Below, piece by piece: positions 1 to 10,900 of a DNA stretch of 64,000 nt (its first letter is position 1; every line of letters begins with the position of its first letter). Origin of the DNA: Halichondria panicea (lineage: Eukaryota > Porifera > Demospongiae > Suberitida > Halichondriidae). A program made the translations under genes and the position numbers. The DNA lies in assembly GCF_963675165.1 (NCBI RefSeq), contig NC_087383.1, positions 6,240,839 to 6,304,838 on the forward strand. The letters run 5' to 3'. A model generated the notes under the pieces. It made no database searches. It worked only from the letters and a program-made list of their open reading frames with translations, and was not told where the DNA came from.

Positions 1-345
1 TGCTGCAGCACAACTGGCAACTCTCCTTGTGAAGCAGCTCCCTATAATGTGTATACTATACGTACCATATACGGGTGGAAAATTTTCAATATTTAGAACA
101 TTTCGCGGGTAGTAGGGTGTTGTGGCACCTATCTTGCATGCGCATATGAAGCCTTCCACGGGTTCTAATTTTCGTGTTCTGCATGCAGCCATCCACAAAA
201 AACGCGATATTAAAAAACACCTTGAAATATTTTACCGGCATACGGTATCTGTGAATTTTCTATACAATGTATTATTGGTTAATTAGCCGATACAAATACA
301 ATGAAAATTTTAAGCATGCGCTGACAACTATATAGGACCAGGCCT

Positions 346-533
346 ATAGTTGTTCGCCTAACCGTTATAGTGAAAACTCGGCCTGGGATCGAGGCTAAGC
401 TTTAGCTAGCTATATATAGTTAGTTCTGAGACACCAGTGACAAATTAAATCTTATTTCAGAAAACACATGCATGGCATTAGCCTCGATCCCAGGCCGAGT
501 TTTCGCTTTTATAACAGTTAGGCGAACAACGAG
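346..533. repeat. Foldback repeat with AGCCTCGATCCCAGGCCG arms
   Basis: Two inverted arms of about 45-50 nt (about 346-397 and 478-533) share the words TTGTTCGCCTAACCGTTAT and CTCGGCCTGGGATCGAGGCT. The arm sequence recurs at about 3229, 4290, 10070, 10550, 10683, 15643, 16165, 36550, 47702 and 54030-54095, so this is a dispersed foldback family. The rest of 1-980 shows nothing coding. Confidence 0.75.
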
Positions 534-1633
534 GCTAGCATGGCATAAACACAAAAATCACGTGAGGATAAAATATACATAATAATAATTTATAAGTAAA
601 ATAATAGGTTCAACGAGTTTAGAGTTCAGTTACTATACAGTTTATTATTTCAGAGTGAACATTAATTTTATGAGCTAAAAATATAGCATAACATTGCAGT
701 CTTATCAGGATTTCTATATAGCTTTATAGTAGTTGCCAATAATTATTATCCTTGTGTATATAATAATTATTATATAATTGCATTAAACGACAGATTATCG
801 TTTCTTGTTGGTAGTGTCCTATACACCAATTTCAACAGTATCATAATATCTGACAAACCACTTTAAAGAAACTCAGGTACTCAGATTTGCTTTGTTTTCT
901 TTCTCTATCTTTATTACCTGGAGTATTCTTAAGAACCGTTAGTTCTAACACTTCCATTCATATTGGATACAATAAGTCTTAAAAAGGAGTGAAGGCTATT
1001 GAGGGTGCATATGCATGGTATTGTAGCAGCTATAAGGTGAATCAACAAATCTTAGACCTGGTATACATAATTGCTGATGGATCAGTGGACCAAAGTGGCC
1101 AACTTCAATTTAGAATCTGGTGCGTATATGAAATTAGGTTCTGCTGCCATGGCTATGAGCTTTTACACAGTGCATGCGCAGTGGACCAAAGTGGCCAATT
1201 AGGACTGCCATCACAGAATCTGGTGCTATCAGCTCGTGTATGTATAGCTATCACTGGACCATGCAAAGTGAAGTGAGCTCTGACAGTCTGTGCATGAGGT
1301 TTATTCCATTCAGCAAGGGTGATCATGCAGTTATACCAGGAACAGCTAATATAATTCTAGCTTCCTGTAAAAGGTATAAATAAATTATAGCAGATTAAAT
1401 ATATTGTATCTATAGACCAATCGTTACTGCATGAGCTGGACTTGATCGAAGCATAATTATAATTATATATAAGCGTATAGATCTTAACACAACAATCTAC
1501 CTAGTGACCATGTCCACTCTATCAGGCAAGCTGCTATTTCAGAAAATAGCCACGGTTTAAAAACTCACGCTGGATACAGCATTATTATTATAAATGGCCG
1601 CACACTACCATGCATCTCAACAGCTTAATTCAA

Positions 1634-2152
1634 TCATAGATTGAAGAGTTATAGGGATAGGAAACGGTTGGTATCTCGAGTAACATCTGCGCTATACACG
1701 CTGCAGTTTAATCGAGGCCATCACAATAATATCTATTTCTACACCCATGCAGTGCATAATAAACTACAAGTAACTGTGCTTAGTCCGTGCAACTCACTTA
1801 TATTTCAAGGTCTATACCTATTGTAGTAGTCATAACCAGCACGCTTACACGTTACATGTTCCAATAGCGCCTTGGGAACATATAACTTTATTGGAAAGTC
1901 TCTTTTTATACTGGGTGTGGTCAGTCATTAGCAAGTACTACACGTGGCTCATGGACTAGGCATGTTATAAGTTGCTGAAAGAGATGATTTCTCGAGGAAA
2001 CACAGCTTTGGGAGTTACCCGGCAAAAATGTGCTTAATAGCCTCGTTCATAGGGAGTAACGCAGATAATTTTCGAGGCTCCACTGCAGATTCAATGTAAA
2101 ATCATCACGTGCACCACTCCGTTTCCTATCCCTCTAACTCTTCAATCTATGA
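1634..2152. mobile_element. MITE with 30-bp TIRs, TSD TTCAA
   Basis: A 519-bp element. Its ends are inverted copies starting TCATAGATTGAAGAGTTA and continuing into AGGGATAGGAAACGG. Flanking 5-bp duplications TTCAA lie at 1629-1633 and 2153-2157. There is no transposase ORF, so it is non-autonomous. A longer relative lies at 41607-42803, and a relic with the same end appears at about 28620-28690. Confidence 0.8.
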
Positions 2153-2289
2153 TTCAATCAACTCAAAAACCTGAATGGAAAACACAACGATAAAACACGC
2201 TTTATTAATTTGCACACACACATGCATGCAATGCCATGCACATACATTGTTAATCCAGCCACACTTAGACAGTGGAGCTTGGCAAGAAT

Positions 2290-2620
2290 AGCGAGATAGC
2301 CACATTTCAGAAAATAGCCGCGGCTAAAACGACCCTACCTCGAATCTAATGACTGCATGATTTTGCGGTGCAAAGATAATGCTCTTGTCTGCCAAACTAC
2401 ACCCAAAACGTCACATCCGGCCGTAATAAAAATAAAAATAAAAACGTATATATCACATATAGTTAGGGGCAGCCAGAACTGGCAGGTATACATTTCAGGA
2501 CAAGTGTGGTAGTATAAACAACTATAGCTAGCAATCCGTGCCAAACCAAATGGCGGGTATATTGAGGTGGCCGTACTTCAGAGAGCCAGAATAGCGAGAG
2601 TCGATGATACTGTACACACA
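2290..2620. repeat. Copy of the CGAGTGGCC/ATTCCG repeat family
   Basis: Contains AGGTGGCCGTACTTCAGAGA and a CACACCCAAAACGTCA-type block also found at about 4349-4640 and 22391-22850. It looks like part of an AT-rich foldback MITE family. No coding capacity is visible. Confidence 0.55.
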
Positions 2621-2674
2621 TAATATACTTTATACCCACCTCATGATAGAGTTCTCCTCCATGGATCATTCAGA

Positions 2675-2937
2675 TCACCACAGTCTTGTGTAGTCAGAGA
2701 GGGAGCCGATTTTAGAGGCTCTGCCTTCAGTTGAGAAAGCTACTGTAAAAGGTTTCTTCACAGGGCACTTGCATTTCCTCCACAAGGAGATTAATAACCA
2801 GCCAAATAGCACATTCACCAATGCTAGTATATACATCAGTGTTGTGATGATTGAGGGGAAAAATGAACTGCACTGCACTTGTGAAGAGTTGAGAGTAAGG
2901 CTTCCACTGTCTGTTTGTACATCAACGGTTATGATTT
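2675..2937 (-). CDS. Possible 3' exon of a single-pass membrane protein
   Basis: Open frame with the order expected of a type I protein end: a short Ser/Thr-rich stretch with an Asn-Ser-Ser glycosylation sequon, a hydrophobic segment of about 22 residues around TTLMYILALVNVLFGWLLI, a Cys/Lys-rich stop-transfer RKCKC, a roughly 30-residue tail, then a TGA stop. The upstream acceptor is uncertain. The signal-peptide-like exon at 3353-3529 lies upstream on the same strand, but the two could not be joined with confidence. Product unrecognised. Confidence 0.4.
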
Positions 2938-3122
2938 AAAGTTGAGCCGCTTACACCTTTTGCATCATCACAACACCATGACATCAGGAAAGAGAGTTAA
3001 CAGTCTCTGATATAGAGGGACATCCAGCCACCATGTATAACTGCAGTAACACTCGTGCTCCAAGGAGGTCCACATACCTTTTCCACTTTGCGCATGCGCG
3101 GTTCCTTGCACATCCATTACGT

Positions 3123-3184
3123 GACGTGCTTTACAGCATGACGTGAGGGCATTACGGCCCTCACGTCATGCTGTAAAGCACGTC
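3123..3184. repeat. Perfect palindrome, 28-nt arms, 6-nt loop
   Basis: The left arm 3123-3150 and right arm 3157-3184 are exact reverse complements around ATTACG. Each arm carries TGACGTGA/TCACGTCA, resembling CRE/ATF sites, and GACGTGC. It may be a foldback element or a cruciform-forming regulatory site. Confidence 0.85.
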
Positions 3185-3264
3185 AACGTCATAATAATAC
3201 TTACGTTACAAACCGCTTGCCATACGGCCTGGGATCGAGGCTAAGCTAATTTGAAGGAAGGCTA

Positions 3265-4960
3265 ATTTGCACAAGAGGGTTATGATAGTCACACAGATTA
3301 ACTACTGACAAAACAAGGAAGAAAGCTGTTCCATAGTTTTGATGATCCTTACCATACACACCCACACAGAAAAAATAGTGGATGGCTGGTGAGGGAAAGC
3401 GATCGTTTGGCGATCCCTATAGGAGCTTCCGCAAGGTTCGGGAATTGTGGGATACTCCAGTAAATAGCTAGTGGCGGTAGATGATGTGGCAACGAGCATC
3501 GCAGCGAGTACAAGTGAGTGGTTAGTCATGATCGACAAGGAATCAGTGGAGCTAGTGTATAGGATGCATGCTTTTGATGTGTGGCAATCAACATAATTAT
3601 GGTATAATCAGAGAAGCTTCTGTGATAAAGATACTCGTCACTATAAAAATGTTTTTAACGTGCAGTTAGACCTACTTCATTGCGTACTAGAATTTGCAGA
3701 TGATGGACGAGTTACTGCGTACAATACAAGGTGACACCGTGGAGGATGCTTGAGGACGACTCATTAGCTTCCCTCAGTCATACAACTATAGCTATAGTAC
3801 CTGCATGAATGCAACTTTAGGAGGGAATTGAATATCCTCCCCCTGTATGACACCCTAGCGTGCACTGGCATGCATGGTCATCACTTTTTTGCGTACCATA
3901 ACTTTGATCTGATTATACCAAGTGATAGGGCCTTTTGACGTTTGTCACACTTTATTCGGAGGTGTTGTTTGTTGAAAGAATGTTACATCATCCTTAATTG
4001 TCTTTTCTAGCACTAGCATCCATTCTCAAACTGTAGCTAAGAAGCCCGCAATCGCTTTTGCAGGCTACGCAATTCTACTTAACCTCACGCAATTTTTGGA
4101 ACACGTGGAAAATCAATGAATAATCTCTACCCAAATTCTGGTATATAGAGACAGAAGCTAGAGCCCAGAGTCACCAGTCCCTTTTCTCCCGTCCCCGTCC
4201 AATCAGAAAAGGTAGTGGCTTGCGAGTCTACCACAACACAATGAAAATTTGATGTATGCGCAGCGCGCCTAACCGTTATAAAAGCAAAAACTCAGCCTGG
4301 GATCGAGGCTAAAGCACGCCATGCAGAATTGCATAGGAGTGAGGACATCAAATTACTAAGTACGGCCACTCGCTATTCCGTTTACCGGGGCCAGTACTAG
4401 TGCTCTGAGTAAGGTATAATAATTATGAGTAAGGTATAATATAATCATATAATTATACGTGTATTACGGCCGGATATGACGTTTTTGGGTGTGGTTTAGC
4501 AAATAAACATTATCCTTCATTATCCTCGAGACAAGAACCACAAAATAATTCATTAGAATCGAGGTAAGCCGCGGTTATTTCCTGAGATACAGCCACCTCG
4601 CTTCCGGCCAAGCTGCATGGTCCCAAGGGTAACCGGATCAACGAGAGTCTACTGTATAATTATAATGTCAATAATAAGTTAATAAAAGAACTACAAAAAT
4701 ATAGTGCATAATTATAGAAACAGAATAAAAAAATTATATTCTTGGATGGTAAAACTTTAACGTATTATAATTATTACACAATAATTTATTAATTAATGAA
4801 GCTACTAACAAACTAAATTGTGAGTAATAAGGTGAGTAGTAATACTATTGAGCAAGCTAGTGTTAACATTCCTGTACACCAATGTAATCTCCACACATGA
4901 CACACAGTGACACCTCCTGTACAATAAGAATAGAGACAATCATCGTTTGATAACAACACC
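3265..4960. repeat. Segmental duplication, copy A (partner at about 41305-43335)
   Basis: Collinear blocks are shared with 41305-41600, 42800-43020 and 43200-43330. Copy A also holds repeats at about 3.83-4.78 kb that copy B lacks. Copy B holds a 1.2-kb MITE at a site that is empty here (about 3559-3566). Confidence 0.75.
3353..3529 (-). CDS. Signal-peptide-like exon, copy A
   Basis: ATG-initiated 59-codon exon ending at a GTAAGG donor in phase 0. It begins MTNHSLVLAAMLVATSSTAT, a plausible secretion signal, then reads a Pro/Tyr-rich stretch. A near copy at 41391-41567 keeps the frame but with several amino-acid replacements, so purifying selection is not evident. Could be a real first exon or a fortuitous frame in duplicated DNA. 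Confidence 0.4.
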
Positions 4961-7900
4961 AGTACAATCTAGAATAATGACATATACCCAACACAAGACA
5001 ATAATGCATGTTTGTGGTAAGTAATTACATCACTAAAACTATAATAATAATTATAGTATTGATTCTATACTCACATTGAGTCAAGTGCTGACAGATATCA
5101 TCAGCTATCTTGTCTTTTCTCAGTCTCAGTAACAAGTCCAGTACAGCTTTGTAAGTTGCTGCGTAAGGATTATGTGTTTTCCAGATAATCAAGCATTCAG
5201 TCATGGCTACTTGAGTTCCATTTTTATGGTACAACTCATTCACATCGGCCTGTTCTGCAGGAGTTAGTCCCATTGCATTCGCATAGATTTTTGACCCGTC
5301 GAAATATTCGGCCACGTAGAGAATATCTGAGTCCCCTATTTCACTATTGAGCTGCTCGTCAGTCAGACTGTATCTGCTCACTAGATCTTGGAGAGTGGAT
5401 CGATTAGCAGCTGGTCCTACAATAATGCAGGTGCAATAAAACTAATTTAGTTCCACAAAAAAATTTATTTTACTTCCTCTCTCTGGGAATTCAATATTTG
5501 CGATTTTTACCAGTTTACTTAAACTTAAATTTTAATGCCATACGCATGCATTCATGCATGCATGTATGTATGTAGAAAGTACTTGGGCGCAGCTTCAGTC
5601 CTATATACATACTGCATGGGCTTAATACATTACTACAAACCATAAATCTACACACACCAGGCAAAAGTATATAGGAGGTGGGGGTTGATATGGGTGGTTC
5701 AACGGCTACGGTACAATTATACGTACATCTACACACACCTATATAATTTGGCAGTACCTGTACTTGGACAGTTTGCTGTTGGTCTGGGGGCTGGTAGTAG
5801 ATCATCACTAGTCTCCTTAGCAGCAACACCAGCAAGTTCCTGTATAGAGAGACCAAATCAACAAATCCAGTAACAGTAGGATCATCAAACACTTTCAACA
5901 CAATACAATTCAGTAAATCAAAGCAATCTATCAATCCTTTCAACTCACGAGAGGGTTTCGTCCAGCAAACACACTAAGTGGATCCAGAATTCTTCTCAGT
6001 GCTCCACCACTGGAATCTCTGGTGCTTTTCCAGACTTTTAGAACATCATCGATATTATTGCACTCCTGAAATGCAGTGCTGGCATTCTCAGTAATAGCTG
6101 TGCGTACGATATCAGCCAGTCGAGGATTCTTGTTCCAACAAGTTGCAAGGGCCGAGATGAATCGATCAGACAGTTCTTTGTGTGCTGGATTGAACAGAAG
6201 CTGTAGAATATTCTCACCGAGATCAGCGTACACTTCAGCTTGGAGCAGATCACTCAATCGCAAGTTCTTTGCTGTTTCAGTTGATACGACAAACATTTTT
6301 TGGTTGCTTACGCTTTTAGCAAGGGACTTGAGATCAAAGACGTGTGTATCTTCCAGAGGGTAGGTCACACTGTGAGGAGGAAGGAAGGCCTCCTCAGTGA
6401 CTACAGTAGAGCATAACTCAGTGGAGGTGTCAACAACTTTCTTCATCACAGTAGAGCGCAGCTTGAAGAGATCCAGTGAGATATGGTGAGCTTGAATCAA
6501 AACAACCACTTTCTTCTTGTCAATGACCTCCACTAGCACTTTGTCACCGTCATCAGTGCTCCAGCAAACACCAGTCTTCCAGACCGAGCAGTGATGTTGT
6601 AGGGAGGGGATATGAGCTTTGATCACCGGAGCATGACCAAGCGAGAGGGATAATCGAAGCAGAAGAACGTGGAGAAATCGAGCGTCTAGAAACTGGTTCT
6701 TGTGAGAGCATGACATCACCCAACCAAAATGATAAGCAAGGTCATCGCAATGCTCGAACACTTTCTTGACAACTTTTAACCGGATGAGGGCAGGACAGAA
6801 GAGATATTTCTCGTCAGATGATACGGATTCACAATCGCCTGTTCGATGCTGATCAATAAGACGAAGGACTTCCGGGTCTTCAATGGGCACAGCAAACTCT
6901 AGATTAATCAAGAATCCAGTGAGCATGTTAGTGTCCAAGTCAAAAAAGTGAGCAGCCAGCTTGGAGCAAGGTACAACACCGGTACTGGTGGAGAGTTCAC
7001 AGTGCTGATCAAAATCTTTTGGAGCAAATATGGAACCATTAATTTTACCTAGGAGCTCTTCTTTCTTGAGGACAATGAAGCTCTTTTCTGGTGAGCTGGT
7101 GTTGTGTAGGAAGAAGATGTGAGCTTTGTCATTGAGCTGAACACAGATTTCAACAAGACGAGGAATGGTTGTCGGAATGAATGGTACAACTTCTTTGTGC
7201 TTCTTGGAGAGGGCTTGACTGGATTCCTCTTTTATTTGCTGCTGAATTTGCTCCAGTGATAAGGCAATCTCATCCTTGCCAACAAGGTAAATCAGAAACA
7301 TGTGTGCATTTAAAGAAACAGCCAACGTTGATCGAATGCGGGCGCAAGCAGGGCCGACAGTGGCTCGCAGTATCTTCATGCCACTAGAGTTGGAGTAGCG
7401 ATTATCCATGGGAATGAACTTCAGTAGATCCAGGGTCGGATATCTCGATACAGCTTCCAAAACAATCTCTTCTTTCTTTGAAATCTTCCGTTCGTCAGTT
7501 ACGCAATCAGCATGGCTACCTACCACAATGAGTGGTGCTTTCCCCTCCATACTGGCACACTGATTGGCAATGATGCCCAACCAATAGGAGACAGAGTGAG
7601 TGGTGAAGGTGTCATCTTTATGGAGCCCTAGGACTAGGACAATAATGGGCTGACACGCATCAACTGCTGACTTGATAATGGCAGCGTGACTGCTGTAGTA
7701 GACCTCTTGACCAGCAAAGTCGCACACCAACACATCTCCAAAGACACGGCTCTTGAATAATCGAAGGATGATTCCGGCTGTTTTCTCGCTGACTCCATCG
7801 ACTTCTTTAGGAGAGACGAAGATGTTGACTAGAGATGTGAGTGCAGTTGGCTCGTGTTCCATTGCTTCAATGAGAGTGCTCTTTCCTTCTCCACCGTGAC

Positions 7901-10900
7901 CGATAACAAGCATCTTCACTGGATTTTTCAGGGGATCCTTTGAAAACACTTTACCAAGAGCTTTGCGATGCTGGGAATATGCATTTTCAGCAGTAGCTCC
8001 GTGTTGCAGCAAGAGTAGAATAACGTCCTTGTTCCCTGCAAGAAAGAGTGGTGTGTGTCCATCGTCATCTTTGATATTGGGATCACAGCCAACAACGTCA
8101 TTCAAAAGATATTCCACGATTTTGGTAACCCCATACTGGCAGGCAAGTAGAAGAACATCTGCAATGGATATGCATCAATAATCATTGAGCACCTAGCTGA
8201 AAGTACGTGTATATGCAGTGCTCTATAATAATATTAACCTGATCATGATTCGTTCATACAAGTTTTGGTTGTTCGAAGATATCTCATCATAATTATATCA
8301 TTCACGTGTTGTGTAATGCATGATTATAGTTAATTATATTGTGATTTACTTATTATTGTCTTGCGTCATCTCTACGACGTACATCAAATAAATTGCGAGT
8401 AGCTACAAAATAATAATAATGACAGAACTCATTGAGCCTTGACCACAAGGGCAATAACGAATGCGTAAAGCCAAGCGTCGTGCTACAATACGCCTACGCC
8501 CATGTTTAAGATTAATTTTAATTACAGTAACGTTAACCATAGAAATCACACATTGACAAGTTATAATGTCATGAAATTCAATAATTATACATGTACAGTG
8601 CATCCAGCTTAGAGAGTAGATTACTACATTTGTGTGAGTGGCTTGAACTTAAATGTTGATATCTTTTGATTAGAAATGGTGCTGATACCATTGTGTAGGT
8701 GAATGAATAAGCTATATATACAACATATTCCAAAAAATTAGAATGCCGCTTTAATCAACTACAAACTTAATTAAGAGTGGGTGTACAGTTATTGTAGCCC
8801 ACTTATGTGGTTGAAGCGTGATTGGTTTGCGGTTAGCAGCTGATGCCATCAAAACAGTAGAAAATAGTAAAATTTGTAGTTTTTCAGTGTTATTACAGCA
8901 ATGGAATAAGCATGTAGGATGTTCTTGGTATCAAAACGTAGCCCATTAATTTTATCTGTAAACTTATTACAGAAATTTGAAAGCTATAAGCTATTAATTT
9001 TTCAAAAGTTATTACTCTAACTAAAAGTATACCTAAAAATCAGTAAATCATGAATTATATACACTGTGAACATAATTATTATAAGACCCATGAAGAATAG
9101 CCAGGATACCTAAACCATTCAACATGCAACTATCTTATGAAGCCTGAGACCTTAGCTGTTTAAGGTTAATGTTTTATTACTCTAACCGATTACCCACTAT
9201 AACAATTTGCTGTTGTTCTTATTAATCCCCAAACCCACCACCTCATGTTTTCATGGAAAGTTTTTGGGATAATTATGTTGTAGCTTATTCATTCACCTAC
9301 AAATGGTATCAGCACCATTTCTTAGAAAGGTTCAAATCAAAAGATATCAACATTTAAGTACAGCCACTCACACAAATGTGGTAATCTACTCTCTAAGCTG
9401 GATGCAATAACAATAGAGATAAAATAATTGTTCCTTTTTCGATACTGTATATTGGGAGATGTCTGAAACACATTCACATGAATTGAATAAAGCAGATCCA
9501 ATGTTCTAAATCAGTTTTGTTGTAGCTGTTGCTTCTGTGAGCTGTTTATAGGAAGGAGCTCTATATAATTATAGCTGTCTCACAGCATAATTAAACTTCG
9601 TAGCAAGTCAGAGAGCCATGCAGAACACACGAGCCATGGAGAGAATCAGAGCACAAAAATCAGAGAGCCACAAACAGGGCCAGGGGGAGCAGACCTTTCA
9701 ACATGACAGTTAACATTTCCCAGCTCAAAATACAGACACCTTTTTCTTAAAAAATCCATATCTTATGAAATCACTTGTAACTAGTAACCCAGGCCCCAGC
9801 TATCTTGACACTATAGAGAGCATCGATGGAACACTTATAACAGCTGAGCAGTTTGAGAGAGAACTCAGAACCCACTAATATTATAGAAGATCGACCAAAG
9901 ATTCCAACGTTCGGTCACAAAATTATTGACCGGGCAGAATTATCACGTGACTTGTGTTAAGATAAAAAAATAGGAAATGTTATGAAAAAAGAAAAAACAG
10001 ATATCACGTGATTGATTGAAATAGTTTGATAAAACCAGTGCATGCATGTATCATGCTAAGTCTCGATTCCAGGCCGCACTTCACATCAGGGAAGTGGCCG
10101 GTGAAGGAGGCTAGCACATCATGCTATGATAGCTAGCTCTAGCAAACAAGCAAGAGACAAGCTACTATGGCTACTTTAGAGTGAGAATTAAGGACTTCAC
10201 ATTTCAACTTCTTGACCGACCACTTTGTGCTATATATAGTCTGACATTTGTCACTTCACGTCCATTTGTGTACTAACTAGACTAGACTAGACTAGTATTA
10301 GCTATCAAGACCACATAATTTATAATTATGATGTTCTATACAGGTCCAGGACTTGGTCTATAATTGTATATGCTCAAGAGCTTTTTCCTCTGGCTCTCCA
10401 TGTTATAGCTTGATCTCTGAAAAGCATAGATTCCTATATCTGTATATAATTATAAGCATCGCTGTTTAGCTGCCCTAGAACCCCCTGAGGTTGCATGTAC
10501 TACGAAGATATTGGAGCCATTATCAAACGGTCACTAATCTTAGCCTCGATCGTTCCCAGGCCTTTTTTTCTTGCCGTTGTTCATCCATAAATAGAAGGTA
10601 GCAAAAAAGAATAGGCAGCATGCAAAAAAAGAAATTGGGGTACAGTTAAGAAAAAGTAAGGCCTGCATGGTTTAGGAAATGGCTAGCCTCGATCCCAGGC
10701 CGCACTTCCCACTTGAAGGAAGTAGATAGAAAGTTCAATTGAAGGTTTCTAGCCCATCAGATAGCATTCTCTGATAGCTACCCTTAGCCTGCTATGTTAA
10801 CAAAAGACTCACAGCCTGCAACAGTGTGGATGACAATCGTGTGAACGGAGTGAAAGCTGACAAGAGCCTATCCTATATGGACAGGCCACGCCCATTTAAC

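Noticed and set aside
989-1383. Overlapping plus-strand frames at 1.0-1.4 kb
   Set aside because: They come from an internal duplication (GTGGACCAAAGTGGCCAA twice); no motif, no conserved copy, and a non-ATG start for the first.
5515-5943. Open frame starting KGLIDCFDLLNC.. downstream of the ROC-COR exon, conserved in both copies (also 59116-59379)
   Set aside because: It lies across a consensus GTGAGT..TCTCTATACAG intron; the spliced reading in the other frame matches the homologous exon at 51897. Conservation simply reflects the recent duplication.
5940-8117. Start of the ROC-COR protein at the internal GTG/ATG codons
   Set aside because: The frame is open upstream to a TTGCAG acceptor and continues an ankyrin repeat; upstream exons match in phase. 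An ATG at 61625 in copy 2 is not frame-conserved in copy 1.
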